A DNA stretch of 64,000 bases, from assembly GCA_017893485.1 (NCBI GenBank), contig CM030363.1, forward strand, positions 171,107,456-171,171,455, written 5' to 3'. The notes beneath the pieces were generated by a model, which saw nothing but the letters and a program-made list of their open reading frames with translations, had not been told where the DNA came from and did not search any database. Made by a program: the position numbers and the translations under genes. This document shows, piece by piece, positions 33,063-44,629 of this stretch (positions are counted from its first letter, which is position 1; each line of letters starts with the position of its first letter). The DNA comes from Hemerocallis citrina (taxonomy: Eukaryota; Streptophyta; Magnoliopsida; Asparagales; Asphodelaceae).

Positions 33063-33070
33063 TTATAAAA
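33063..33070 (+). promoter_or_regulatory. TATA box of LTR X, copy A
   Basis: TTATAAAA follows a GC-poor region and precedes a C-rich leader (CACCCCCAACCC). It is conserved in copy B near 57750. A short basic open frame about 150 bp downstream (33221-33406; 57907-58092 in copy B) is conserved in both copies but has no recognisable domain. Confidence 0.5.
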
Positions 33071-33804
33071 CACCCCCAACCCTTCCCCCTTCCATTTTGG
33101 CCGGCCCCAAATCATTCTAGGGTTAGAAACCCACATTTGTGTGTTCCAATCTCCATTTCATCTCATCTCAATCTCATTTCACCTCTTCTACTTCTTCTAC
33201 TTTGATTGTTTTAGAAAAAAATGAAAAGAAAGAAAAGAAAGAGAGATCAATCAAGGAAAAGAGATTTAGGGTTTCATGGGTTTCATGGAGTTCTTGAGTT
33301 CTTGAAGGGGGGCAAGAACAAGGAGCAAACAAGGAAGGAGAAGGAAGAGCAAGTCCTTCCTACTAGTCTTCAAAGGTGGGGGTTTCTCACTCATGCTTTG
33401 TTATAGTTATTTTAGAGATTTTTATTGTTGTATGTTGTTGTATTGAAAAAAAATCATGTGCATATTGTTGTTTGTGGACTAGAACAAAGGGTATGTAAAG
33501 TTGAAGTGATAGAACACAAAATAGAACGAAAAAGATTCGATTTTTGTGGTTGTGGAGTTGATTTTAACAACCTATGTAAACAGAGGAATCTTGACCCAAA
33601 ACTTATGTGGGAGGTTCTCCTAGGTTTTATTAGTATGCTAGAATTTTTGGGGATTTTTTGGAGTAGTTTTGATGGGTGAAACAAGCCGTTTCCCCAAAAC
33701 AGCGAGTATTGAGCCAAAACAGTGGACTCACTGTTTTGGGGATTGTGTCGCAGTATGTTCGGAGGGCTGGAAGTTGGAATTCATTATGGAATTAAAGGTA
33801 GGGA

Positions 33805-34990
33805 CCCTGAAGAAAAGTTGTAGGAGACATTCTCTCCTTTTCGAATTGACCTCTCGCGTTAAATTCCGTTAAAAGACGCAAAAGTTAAGGTCGTTACAAA
33901 AACAGGGCAGTAACTCGACTGTGTTGCTCACTATTTCTGTTGATTGCTATTTTTGAACCTCTTAGGGGTCGAATCTGAGGTAGGGACCCATTGGAGAAAT
34001 TGTAGTAGACATCCTCCCCTTTTCGAATTGATATCTTGGGCTAAATTCCGATCAGCGGAGTAGGAGTTATGACCTTTGGAAAATACAGCAAATAGCTGTC
34101 TGACTGAGTAGGTACTGTTTTGACTTATTGAGGTTTTTTAGGGTCTTAATGGTTGAATCTAAGGTAGATACCCTTAAATAAATTGTATTAGACATCCTCC
34201 CCTTTCCGAATTGGCCTCTCGGGCCAAATTCTGATAAGCGGAGTGGAAGTTATGCCCATTGCAAAATACAGCAATTAGCTGTTTAAACTAGGTTTTTGCT
34301 GTTTAACTTCTTTGTCATTTTTGAAGGTCTTGCTTGATGAATCTGAGGAGACAACCCATTAGAGAAGTTGTAGTAGACGTTCTCTCCTTTCCGAATTGGC
34401 CTCTCGGACTAGATTCCGATAAGTGGAGTTGAAGTTATGGGCTTTGAAAGGTTCAGTTTTCCTTAGTTAAGTCGGCTGATTTTGTTACCAATTGTGTGTT
34501 CGATGGGTAGAAACTTGGTTTTCCTTACGGAATCTGAGCAACTGGTCAACTGGGAAGTTTTAGTAGATGTTCCCACCTTTTCAAATTTTCCAGTTTTGTT
34601 AGATTCCGATAAGTGGAGCAGAAGTTACAAGCTACGGAAGTTTCGACTTTTTGTTGAAAATCGGTAGTTTGGTAACTGTTTGCGTATGTTCGACGGGTAG
34701 AAACAAGGATTTCCTTGTGGAATCTGAGCAACTGGTCAACTGGGAAGTTTTAGTAGATGTTCCCAACTTTTCAATTTGCCCAGTTTCGTTAGATTCCGAT
34801 AAGTAGAGCGAAAGTTACCGGCTTGCAAAGTTTCAGCTTTTTATTGAAAATCTGCAGTTGGATAAACTGTTTGCGTGTGTTCGATGGACCGGATTTTAGA
34901 TTCCTTACAAAATCTGAGATAGTGTTCTGCTAGAGAATTGTGGTAGATAATCTTACCTTTCTAAAAAGTATATTTCTGTTAAATTCCAAT
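33805..34990. repeat. Diverged 182-190-bp tandem repeat in LTR X
   Basis: Seven units are recognised by TTGTAGTAGACATCCTCCCC-like words (about 33817, 34000, 34182, 34365, 34556, 34746, 34937). Each is followed by AAATTCCGATAAGYGGAG-like words. Units are well diverged. Copy B has the same array at about 58490-59690. Confidence 0.8.
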
Positions 34991-35188
34991 AAGCATAGCA
35001 CTGGTTGCTTTTAGGCTGTCTTAAGGCTTTTATGTTGTTTTTGGGTTTCTCATTGGTAGAATGCCTATTTTAGATTGTTTGTAGATTCTTCTGTAGCTTC
35101 TAATTATAGAAAATAAGGTTTGCTAGAAGCACGTTTGGTTGCTTCTAGGTTGATTACCTGTACGGTTGTTTTTATGGGTGGTTTTGCT

Positions 35189-35395
35189 CATACTCGGCTC
35201 GCCTGGCCCGTATGTAGCTGTCAGTCTCATACGTAGTTTATTTTGCTCGTATGTATGTTGTTGTCTCATACGCGGCTTGATTGTTCCGTATGTAGCTGTG
35301 ATCTCATACGTAGCTTATTTGGCTCGTATGTACGTATAGTCTCGTACGAAGCTCATTGGGCTCGTATGTAGGTATTGTCTTGAATAGGTAGGCTG
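35189..35395. repeat. About 47-bp tandem repeat in LTR X
   Basis: About four to five units built from GCTCGTATGTA and CTCATACGTAG words, partly self-complementary. Copy B has them near 59865-60055; the outer end of the inverted right arm (51425-51503) contains two. Confidence 0.8.
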
Positions 35396-35468
35396 TGAGT
35401 GGATCCGAGATCTTGAGAAGTCTAGGTTAAGACTTGGTTAATTGTGTCGACAAATAGTTACACTCTCT

Positions 35469-35895
35469 AGAAGAGGGACACGTACGGTACTTTTTCATGT
35501 CAAGTTGGAAATACAGTGCATGTCTCGCTTGTTTAGTTAGAAGAGGGACACGTATAGTACTTTTCATGTCAAGTTAGAAGCACAGTGCATGCCTTCCTTG
35601 TTTAGTTAGAAGAGAGACACGTACGATGCTTTTTCATGTCAATTTGGAAGCACAGTGCATGCCTCGCTTGTTTAGTTAGAAGAGGAACACGTACGGTACT
35701 TTTTCATGTCAAGTTGGAAGTACAGTACATGTCTCGCTTGTTTAGTTAGAAGAGGGACACGTACGGTGCTTTTTCATGTCAAGTTGGAAGCAGAGTGCAT
35801 GTCTCGCTTGTTTGGTTAGAAGAGGGACACGTACGGTGCTTTTTCATGCCAAGTTGGAAGCACAGTGGCATGTCTCGCTTGTTGGTTAGGGTTAG
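35469..35895. repeat. 70-bp tandem repeat in LTR X
   Basis: Six units begin AGAAGAGGGACACGTACGG at 35469, 35539, 35608, 35678, 35748 and 35818, with little divergence. It is repeated in copy B (about 60148-60560) and inverted in the right arm (about 50930-51345). Confidence 0.92.
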
Positions 35896-36272
35896 TGACA
35901 TCGTTATGGTAGTAACAGTTATTTAACCATTTTTATTTATAAAATTCTAAAGGGTGAGAGTTGGTGCTAGGGGTGATACCCTATAATCCAACCTCTCCTA
36001 TAGGCTGACACTAGGTGGTGTTATTGGGATGTATTCCCCTATCAAAGGGATACGGGCGGTGCTTTTTCATGACAAGTTGGGAGCACGGGTTCTGTATCTT
36101 GATTGTTAGTTCCTGAATGTGCCATGATAAGAATGAGAGGGTTTCCTAGGGAAATAGATCCTGCGATCCCGGCAGGTTCTATGCCTTCTCATGACCAGTT
36201 GAGGGCACTGAAGAAGGTTGACAAGTATCTTGTAGTTTGTGTTGTCTTTTGAGTAAGGTCCGGTACACCGGG

Positions 36273-36838
36273 TGTTACCGCTAAATCTGGTGTAGGGGCA
36301 AACAGATAGTATTTGTGAATTCTTAAGGAAACTGAATAATCAAACCTTAACCTTCTCCGCCGGAGTTGGACCGTTGACTCCCGCCGTTCGCCTGTAAAAA
36401 GTGCGAGACACCGGGGTTGATCTCGGCGACGCACCCTCCGAAGCTCAAGTCAGTAATCAGAGAAGATTATGAGAGAGCGTAAATTGGCAAAAGATTGATT
36501 ACCTCTTAATGGTGGTGGATGGGGGGTATTTATAGCTACCTTTGGGATCAGATTAGGAATGAAATCCCTAATTCCCAGTGAAAGGATAGAGCGAATCAGG
36601 GCCGTTGATTGAATACAATCAGAAACCCTAAGTCTATCCTGCTGGACCGGGTTTGCTGCGGGTTGGAACCCGCACCTAGTTGAGATGGATCCATTCACGG
36701 GTTGTTGGGTCTCTGGAGAGAGGACCCAGTACCCACTTCAGACCCGTTTATAGGTAAAATTACCATTTTACCCTCAGGCTTTGAGATTCGCGCCCGATTT
36801 GGACGGTTCTGATTTAGCCCTTATTTTTAGCCATATCA
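36273..36838 (-). repeat. Inverted Tat LTR at the left end
   Basis: Begins TGTTACCGCTAAATC and ends AGCCATATCA. It is the reverse complement of the 3' LTR at 49964-50529, the same 566-bp length. Its TATA box points leftward (36527-36535, complement CTATAAATA). Confidence 0.92.
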
Positions 36839-37343
36839 TGAGCCCCCTACTCCCGAAGACTGAGTTTGATCAGGCTTTGAGGAGTAGTTTTACTGTTTAA
36901 ATGGCTTGCAGGGCGGTATCGGCGTCCAAACGAGGGACGTTGAATCTTTGTATAAGGTATTATGGTGATTTTCGAAGCTATTTGCGCGCTCGAGGTTACT
37001 CTTGAGCTCTCTTCGACTTCTGGTGATTTTTCCTAACTTTGCGAAGTGGTGATTTGTCATTCGGGGGTCTTAATTAATCTTTCTAAGCAACAATTATCTA
37101 CCCAGGGTTTCAAAATTGTTTCCCCGGATTTATAATTATTTTTTTAGAATTTTTAATTAATTTTCCAGAATTTTAAATCTTTTTTTTTTGCAGTGTTTAG
37201 GTAGATGATTTGGTGTTATTTTCATCGTTTCATGGCCTGGATGCTTCGGCCTCGTCGCCGACCTCCTCCGAACACTCGCTATGAAGGAGGCCGAGGTCCC
37301 TGGGGGTTCGGCACCTTCCGCCGAAGCGCACAAATACTTCGTC
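36839..37343 (-). repeat. Inverted copy of Tat 3' internal region
   Basis: Reverse complement of about 49460-49963, including the polypurine tract (complement GTAGGGGGCTC next to the LTR). It ends at the junction CAGGC (37344-37348). Confidence 0.88.
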
Positions 37344-37465
37344 CAGGCGAACGGTGGGAGTCAACGGTCCAACTCTGGCGGAGAAGGTTAAGGTTTGATT
37401 ATTCAGTTTCCTTAAGAATCCACAAATACTATCTGTTTGCCCCCACACCAGATTTAGCGGTAACA
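37344..37465 (+). repeat. Truncated forward 5' LTR of the Tat element
   Basis: Only the final 122 bp of the LTR (compare 50408-50529) remain, ending GCGGTAACA. The 5-bp word CAGGC at its left edge is shared by both joined sequences. Confidence 0.88.
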
Positions 37466-37466
37466 G

Positions 37467-37485
37467 ATTGGCGCCGTCTGTGGGA
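37467..37485 (+). other. Tat primer binding site
   Basis: ATTGGCGCCGTCTGTGGGA lies two bases past the LTR end. This sequence is the usual element-start signature of Tat-type gypsy elements. The tRNA it pairs with is not resolved from the first bases, TGGCGCC. Confidence 0.75.
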
Positions 37486-37536
37486 ACCAACGAATAGCAG
37501 CCCTTCCTCTTCCCGTTGGTCAGATCCTACCCAGCC

Positions 37537-39087
37537 ATGCCTCCAAAGAAACTTAGATCTAAGGGGTCCAACCGCGGACCTACTCCTCAACAAGAGAACC
37601 CCCTAGAAACGGTCCAGCCACAGGGACCCCCTCCTCAGAATCTTCAACCCCCTCGCGGTCAAACTGGTCCCCAGAATGCCGGTGCGGGGGGCTACCGTCC
37701 CAATCCTCCGAAACAACCTCTTCAACATGACCACGTCTCTGTACACAATCCCTCTACCAATTCCATGGCATCCCACAACCCCCGAGCTTCTGATGATCTC
37801 CGCAATACCATCCTCAATCGGCAAAAGGAAGAGGATCTTCGCTGCCATTTGGATGAAAGGCGAGCCCGAGAGGGAGCCTCCCGCCAACAACGTCCAAATG
37901 AGCAATCTCCTCATCCCCGAGACCACAGAAGGTCCCCTCCTCGCCGAGGGCAGAGAGAGTCCCCCGGCCACTATAGGAGAAGACCTCACTCTCCTGATGG
38001 CCGGCGACCTCTGAGGAACGATGACGCACCCATCACTCGTGCCGAGTTCCAGCAATTCCAAGCAACCATCTTACAAGCCCTCAATCTCCGACCCAACAAT
38101 AACAATGTTCGGAGGGTCCCCACTCCTCCTCCGGTCCAAAGTCCTCGCCGACGGTCCCTAACTCCTCCCCCAGCTCCTAGCAACCCCCAGCACATTCCTA
38201 GTCCTCGCCACTCTCGGAGCCACCATCGTCGTAGCCCTCGCTTTCCCTCATACGAAGACGAGTCCAGAGGCTCGTTTGAATATCGTCGAAGGGATGACAC
38301 TGTCTACCGTCGTCTCCCCGAAATGGAGAGGCGCTTGGGTCAGCTAGACAGAGAAGAAGAGCTTAGAGGAAGGACCCTCCGTCCGAGCGGACCTCCTTTC
38401 TCTCGAACCATCATGGAGGCACCCGTTCCAATAGGCTTCAAGCCTCCATAATTCGAGACTTATTCCGGGGAGTCCGACCCCGTGGACCACATCGAAAGCT
38501 TTAAGACCCTCATGCTAATCCACCAAGCTTCCGATGCTCTGGTGTGCAAGACCTTCCCCGCTACTCTCAAGGGTCCGGCCCGGAAATGTTACTCCCGCCT
38601 CGCCCCATCCTCAATATTCTCCTTCGAGCAATTCGAGACCCTCTTCGTCACTCACTTCGTGAGTAACCGCCGAACTGAGAAGACTAGCATTTCCCTACTC
38701 TACCTCAACCAGAAGAAGGGTGAGAAGCTGAGAGACTATGTGAAAAGGTTCACCGCGAAAGCCAGGTCCATCGCTTCCCTCGACCAGTTGGTCACTGCAG
38801 CAGCATTCCAATCAAATGTCCTTAACTCCAGCCTTCAGTCCTCCCTCGCCAAGAAGTCCCCGCAGAACTTCTCTGACCTCCTTCTCCGAAGCGAGAAGTA
38901 TATCCTGGCTGAGGAAGCTGAGCATCGCCCCACCTTTGAGGGGCCTTCCTCCGGAACCAAAAGAAAGGCAGGTGAAGAAGAGGGAGCCAAGAAGCTCCAG
39001 AAGGACAATGGCGGACAGCGCCGCCCTCCCCCCAGATTCGAAAAATTCACTCCTCTCCAACATTTCCACTATTCTCATGGAAGTTGA
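37537..39087 (+). pseudogene. Tat gag
   Basis: The probable start MPPKKLRSKGSN opens a Pro/Arg-rich N terminus (SR-like, roughly residues 30-290). A TAA at 38449-38451 interrupts it. The capsid domain then follows in the same frame (YSGESDPVDHIESFKTLM, GPARKCYSRLAPSSIFSFEQF, LYLNQKKGEKLRDYVKRF, NFSDLLLRSEKYILAEEA). This is classical Retrotrans_gag order. The frame ends at 39087 because of a small deletion relative to the second Tat relic (compare 61960-62000), while the zinc-knuckle and protease part lies in the next frame. Gag would form particles; here it is disrupted. Confidence 0.88.
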
Positions 39088-40918
39088 GAAGGAAGGGGTG
39101 ATACCTCCTGCCCCGAAGATGAACACCCCTGGCAAGAAGAGGGTTAAAGAGAAGTGGTGCTGCTATCACCGAGACCATGGTCACGACACCAATGCTTGCC
39201 AGGCCTTGAAGAACGAGATTGAGGCTCTCATCCAAAGGGGGCAGCTGGCCAAACTTATGAGAAAGGACCGGACCGATCCCCCTCCTCCACCTCAGGGGGC
39301 TAACAAGCGTCCTGAGCGACGCAATGAAACTCCGGAGTTCGAAGAGGAACGCACCCTACATCTCATCCATGGAGGCCCCATGGGAGGCACCTCCAACTCC
39401 TCTCGAAAGGCTTTCATAAGAGAATTCAACTCAGTACATGGCATGCCCCCCACCAAAGGCCTCGGAGTACCGGTCACTTTTTCAGATGAAGACCTTGAGG
39501 GTGTCCGAACCCCCCATTGTGACGCACTAGTCATCAACCTCCATATGGCGAATTTTAAAGTGGAGAGAATCCTAGTGGACAATGGCAGCTCCGTTAACAT
39601 CCTCTTCCTCGCTGCTTTCAAAGGACTCAAGCTATCCCGGGACAGACTTAAGCCCGCCGGCTACACACTCCACGGGTTCACGGGAGTGCCAGTGACTATT
39701 GAAGGGGTGATCACCCTCGACGTAACCGCTGGCAAAACTCCTACTACCCAAACGGAGCCGATGGACTTCATGGTCGTCGATGTCCCCGCTGCTTATAATG
39801 TGATCCTAGGCCGACCCGGCCTAGCTGCTCTCGAAGCCGTCCCTTCTGCTTATCACCTCAAGATGAAGTTCCCCACCCGGGCAGGAGTAGGGGAAGTAAG
39901 AGGCAGTCAGGAAATGGCCCGCAAATGCTACATGACCTCTACTGGGGGTACAGTCCTCTCCCTCGAAACTTTTGAAATCCCCCAGGACGGAGTCCGACCA
40001 ACGTCCGAGCCAGTGGATGAATTGGAGGAAGTGCTCTTCTTTGAGCAAGATCCGAACCGAAAGTTCTTTATCAGCAAGACCCTCCCATCCGCCCTAAGCT
40101 CAAACATAGTCCAATGTATTAGAAAGAACCGTGGCCTCTTCGCATGGTCGGTTGCTGACATGCCAGGAATCTCTGAAGAGCTCCTCGTCCACCACCTGAG
40201 TATTGCACCAGGGTCCAAACCGGTTCAACAGAAGAGGTGCAAATTTACTCTTGAGCGCCAAAAAGCTATAAAAGAAAAGGTGGACAAGCTCCTTAAGGCT
40301 CGGTTCATACAGGAGGTCAATTATCCTGAATGGCTCTCAAATGTTGTAATGGTAAAGAAAGCCAACGGGAGCTGGAGAATCTGCATCGATTTTACGGACC
40401 TGAATAAAGCATGCCCCAAAGATCCATTCCCTCTTCCAAGCATCGACACCCTGATTGATGCCACTTCGGGCCATGAGCTTCTCAACTTCATGGACGCTTT
40501 CTTCGAATACAATCAAATCCGCATGTTCCCCCCGGATATCCCGAAGACCTCCTTTGTTACCGATCAGGGCCTCTACTGCTACAGGGTGATGCCTTTCGGG
40601 TTGAAGAATGCAGGCGCCACCTATCAATGCCTCGTTAACAAAGTCTTCCAAAATCAAATCGGCTGCAACATGGAGGTGTATGTTGATGATATGCTTGTGA
40701 AGGGCATCCGTGGGGCCGACCATGTCACCGATCTGCAAAAGGCGTTTGATGTATTAAGGAAACATGACATGAGGCTCAATCCGAACAAGTGTGCGTTCGA
40801 AGTCTCGTCGGGGAAATTCCTAGGCTTCATGGTCAGCCAAAGAGGGATCGAAGCCAACCCCGAGAAGATCAAAGCCATACTGGATATGGCTCCTTCCAAA
40901 AATGTGAAAGAAGTTTAG
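39060..40918 (+). pseudogene. Tat nucleocapsid tail, protease and RT
   Basis: Frame from about 39060: WCCYHRDHGHDTNACQALK (zinc-knuckle-like C-x3-H-x4-H-x4-C), then the protease with ILVDNGSSVNILF (DNG active triplet, known in Tat elements) and YNVILGRPGLAAL. RT begins near 40200 and includes WRICIDFTDLNKACPKDPFPL, NFMDAFFEYNQI (normally FMDAFSGYNQI; the Asp is kept), MPFGLKNAGATYQ and the catalytic YVDDML box near 40680. A TAG at 40916-40918 (probably an old CAG) ends the frame just before RNase H. Upstream residues from 38816 in this frame are out of register with gag and are not real protein. Confidence 0.9.
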
Positions 40919-42486
40919 AAACTAACCGGGCGCCTCGCAGCTATAGGGCGCTTCCTTTCCAAGTCAGGGGAGAAGTGTCTTCCCTTCTTCAAGGCTCTCA
41001 GGGGTGCTAAGGGCTTCGAATGGGGTCAACAACAGCAGGAGTCGTTCGATCTGCTTAAAGCCTATCTAGTCAACCCCCCTCTCCTCAGCAAGCCTATCCC
41101 CGGGGAAACACTCTACCTCTACTTAGCTGCCTCCGAGCAAACCCTCAGCGCTGTCTTGGTGAGGGAAGAAGACAAGGCTCGGAAGCCCATCTATTACGTA
41201 AGCAAGGTACTTTGGGATGCCGAGCTTTGTTATCCAAGGCTAGAGAAGATGGCATATGCCTTGGTTATGGCAGTTAGGAAGCTTCGCCCATATTTCCAGT
41301 CTCACTCGGTGGTCGTTCTTACCGACCAACCGCTGAAGCAAGTTCTGCACAAGCCGGAGACCTCTGGCCGTCTCATGAAGTGGTCGATCGAGCTGAGCCA
41401 GCACGATATATCATATCAGCCTCGGACCGCAATCAAAGCTCAGGCCTTAGCTGAATTCATAGTTGAGAGCACTATTTCTGTGGTCTGTTAAGCGGCAAAT
41501 GGATCTCCTATATGGACCGTATATGTAGATGGATCCTCTTGCACTGAAGGGAGTGGAGCCGGGGTCATTCTGGCAGGCCCAGATGACTTCGTTCTTTAAT
41601 ACTCCCTCCGCATCAACTTCAAGGCCTCCAACAATGAAGCGGAGTATGAAGCCCTTATAGCCAGTCTCGGAATGGATCGCAAAGTAGGGGCACAATGCCT
41701 CCGCATATTTAGTGACTCTCAGCTGGTCGTGAATCAAGTCTTGGGCAAGTATGAAGCGCGAGATGACTGAATGGCTAAGTATCTAGTCAAGGTCCAAAAT
41801 CTCATGGCTCTATTCGAAGAGGCACTTATTCGGCGAATCCCCAGGGAGGAAAATGCCGAAGCAAATGCCCTCTCCAAGTTAGCCTTTTTCCTCCCTCCAA
41901 GGTCTCGAGCCGACCGTCTTGATTGAAGTGCTCCTGAGGCCGGGCATAGAAGAAGAAACTTCCGACTCAATGGAGTCACTGCCGGTTCAACTTCAAGATA
42001 ATTGGATGAAATCCCTGGTAGAATTTCTAAGGGATGGGCTCCTCCCCGAAGACCCTAAGGAAGCTCGTCGAGTCAGAACCAGAGCGGAGCGGTACACCCT
42101 TGTTGAGGGGATCTTGTACAAACGCTCCTTCACACAAGTTGATGGTAGACCTTATCTGAGGTGCCTCTCCCCCGAACAAGCCACATACGCCTTGCATGAG
42201 CTTCACGAAAGCATAGGCGGAGCACATTCAGGGTCCAGATCTCTTGCCCGGAAGGTGTTGAATTATGGATATTTCTGGCCTACCCTCCTACAAGATGCCG
42301 AGCGACACATTCGGCAATGCAGCTCTTGTCAAAAGTATTCCAACATTCGTCACCTATCCCAAGCTCACCTCGCTTCCCTATCAATTCCGATCTCTTTCGC
42401 AATGTGGGGGATGGATTTACTAGGGCCGTTCCCACCAGCTCCCGGCCAACTCAAATTTTTAGTCGTGGCAATCGACTACTTCTAGA
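40919..42486 (+). pseudogene. Tat RNase H, archaeal-type RNase H and integrase zinc finger
   Basis: Continues the pol frame with KLTGRLAAIGRFLSKS, the RNase H-like AVLVREEDKARKPIYYVSK and RPYFQSHSVVVLTDQPLKQVL. After a TAA at 41489 a second RNase H follows, with TVYVDGSSCTEGSGAGVIL and NNEAEYEALIASL. Such an additional RNase H (aRH) is established for Tat/Ogre elements. Further stops occur near 41597, 41767 and 41921. Integrase begins near 42200 with HELHESIGGAHSG and CSSCQKY (zinc finger), then MWGMDLLGPFPPAPG with the first catalytic Asp. A TAG at 42483 interrupts the frame. Confidence 0.88.
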
Positions 42487-43256
42487 AGTGGATAGAGGCC
42501 AAGCCCTTGGCTACAATCACTGAGAACAAAGTCCTTCAATTCTTCTGGAAGAGCGTCATCTGCAGGTTCGGTGTCCCTCGGGTGCTCATAACCGACAATG
42601 GAACACAATTTACAGGGGCCGCATTCCAAGCTCTATGTGAAGACCTTGCCATCCAACAATGCTTCTCCTCCATCTCCCACCCACAGTCAAATGGTCAAGT
42701 AGAAAATGCCAACCGACAAATCCTCTTCGGTATTAAGAAGCGGCTGGATAAGTCCGCTAAAGGCTTATATGTTGATCAGCTCCCTAACGTACTGTGGAGT
42801 TACCGCACAACAAAACGGAACCCTACAGGAGAGTCGCCATTCAATCTCATCTATGGGTCTGAAGCTGTGATCCCCTTGGAAGTCGGTGTACCCTTTCCTC
42901 GCCTCATTGCCTATGAAGAAGAGCAGAACGCCAGAGAGCTTCGGGCGAATTTGGATTTGATTGATGAGCTCCATGAAAGAGCTTCAATTCGCCAACAAAG
43001 CTACCGAAGGAGGGTCGAGCTGGCCTACAACAAGAGGGTCCGTCCCACCAAACTCAAAGAAGGGGATTTGGTCCTCAGAAAGTTAGCTATCTCATTTTCC
43101 AGTCAGAAGAATAAGCTAGCCCCAAATTGGGAAGGACCCTACAAGATCACCAAAGTGGTTCGGCCCGGGACATACCGTCTAGAAGACCTTGAAGGAAGAG
43201 AGATTCCCAGGACTTGGAATGCCGACCATCTCTTGAAGTACCAAGAGAGCTCATGA
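42487..43256 (+). pseudogene. Tat integrase core and C terminus
   Basis: Continues in frame after the TAG with KWIEAKPLATITENK, then VLITDNGTQFTG (second catalytic Asp) and HPQSNGQVENANRQ (catalytic Glu), WSYRTTKRNPTGESPFNLIYG, and the C-terminal LKEGDLVLRKL and NWEGPYKITKVVRPGTYRL. It ends RTWNADHLLKYQESS, a standard Tat pol terminus. All three DDE residues are present, but the upstream nonsense codons preclude a full protein. Confidence 0.9.
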
Positions 43257-43450
43257 ACGCCTCTCCGAGTACCGTCAGATGTCGAACCGTTTCTTTCCCT
43301 TCACTTGTATTTTACTTTTGCTTCTTTAATTCTCCAATGTAATAATGGCTCGCAACTTAGAAGCAGCCAGTATTAGTTTTCAATAAAGAACATTTTTCTT
43401 CATATCTTACTTGTGAATTGCTTGTATCTCTCTGTTTTTACCTTCTTTAT
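43257..43450 (+). other. Pol-downstream spacer
   Basis: T-rich linker after the pol stop, with an AATAAAG word near 43384; no gene. Confidence 0.4.
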
Positions 43451-44147
43451 ACTCAAACGACGAGTTCGGAGTCCAACACTTAGCTCGACTCCGTTTCGCA
43501 AGCTCGCACTTAAGCGAGCTAGAAGTGGTTCGCCATTCGGAATTGCTCCCACAACCGTTGAAACATACTCAAACGACAAGTTCGGAGTCCAACACTTAGC
43601 TCGACTCCGCTTTGCAAGCTCGCTCTTAAGCGAGCTAGAAGTGGTTCGCCATTCGGAATTGCTCCCACAACCGTTGAAACAAACTCTAACGACGAGTTCG
43701 GAGTCTAATACTTGGCTCGACTCCGCTTCGCAAGCTCGTTCTTAAGCAAGCTAGAAGTGGTTCGCCATTCGAAATTGCTCCCACAACCGTTGAAACATAC
43801 TCAAACGACGAGTTCAGAGTCCAACACTTGGCTTGACTCCGCTTCGCAAGCTCGCTCTTAAGCGAGCTAGAAGTGGTTCGCTATTCGGAATTGCTCCCAC
43901 AACCGTTGAAACAAACTCTAACGACGAGCTCGGAGTCCAACACTTGGCTCGACTCCGCTTCGCAAGCTCGCTCTTAAGCGAGCTAGAAGTGGCTCGCCAT
44001 TCGGAATTGCTCCCACAACCGTTGAAACATACTCAAACAACGAGTTCAGAGTCCAACACTTGGCTTGACTCCGCTTCGCAAGCTCGTTCTTAAGCAAGCT
44101 AGAAGTGGTTCGCCATTCGGAATTGCTCCCACAACCGTTAAAATATA
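43451..44147. repeat. 116-bp tandem repeat array downstream of Tat pol
   Basis: Six units start ACTCAAACGACGAG or ACTCTAACGACGAG at 43451, 43566, 43683, 43799, 43915 and 44031 (period 115-117). Each contains the self-complementary GCTCGCTCTTAAGCGAGC. Tandem repeats between pol and 3' LTR are established as a source of satellites in Tat/Ogre elements. Confidence 0.93.
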
Positions 44148-44629
44148 CTGTCGTTTCGCCGCCACGCGCGAAATCCTTATAACTAAACTAAACATGGGAG
44201 AAGCTGATGCTAGGTCTACCATTCATATGCTAGTCTTGCCACCCTGCATCTCTTGATCCTCACGGTTGAAAGGTCATTGATTTGAATTTGCTATATTCTT
44301 TGTGTTTCCTTAAGAAAAGATATCAGCTTTAAACAGGAACTTGTTAGAGGCTTCGGTGAATTCCCAGCCTAGGCAGTCCTCAGTTTTTTCAAGGCGAAGT
44401 CGAAGGTCCACGACAGCCCTAGTCCTTGATCAAATACTAGACTATGAAATCACCTCTAGAATCTCGTATATTGTCGACCCATGCCCAGGACTCTGAGGAG
44501 CTAACCTCTGGTTCTTATAGTTCGTTTAAAGTTGAAGTAATCCTCCAATAGGCGGCTTTCCACTGCAAGAAACTCGCTCTCACGGATTCACCAGCCAAGA
44601 GGTTCGAAGCAGTGCTCGACCCGCCTAGT
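44148..44629. other. Tat 3' internal spacer, no gene
   Basis: About 480 bp of mixed composition between two tandem arrays, with no supported coding. The short frames seen are random. Confidence 0.4.

Larger units (their letters stand above)
32372..36272 (+). mobile_element. LTR X, copy A, truncated by Tat insertion
   Basis: Begins TGTAATATCCCGGACGG after the target GAAGC and is collinear with the complete copy at 57058-61760 until CCGGTACACCGGG. There the inverted Tat LTR begins (36273). A TATA box lies at 33063-33070. Three tandem-repeat layers follow: about 182-190-bp, about 47-bp and 70-bp units. There is no RT, integrase or other element protein. The roughly 490 bp downstream of the insertion point that copy B retains (from 60956 on) are missing here. 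Confidence 0.85.

Noticed and set aside
33221..33406. Small basic protein conserved in both X copies (also 57907-58092)
   Set aside because: Conservation is explained by recent duplication of the whole LTR; it sits in the leader and has no domain. Kept only as a note with the TATA box.
35469..35895. Regular 70-bp repeats as a possible CRISPR-like array
   Set aside because: Units are contiguous with no unique spacers, in a plant LTR; ordinary tandem repeat. The same applies to 43451-44147 and 48833-49405.
37603..38300. Minus-strand open frames opposite Tat gag
   Set aside because: They mirror a GC-rich, Pro/Arg-rich gag and have no domain or start context; shadows of the plus-strand gene.
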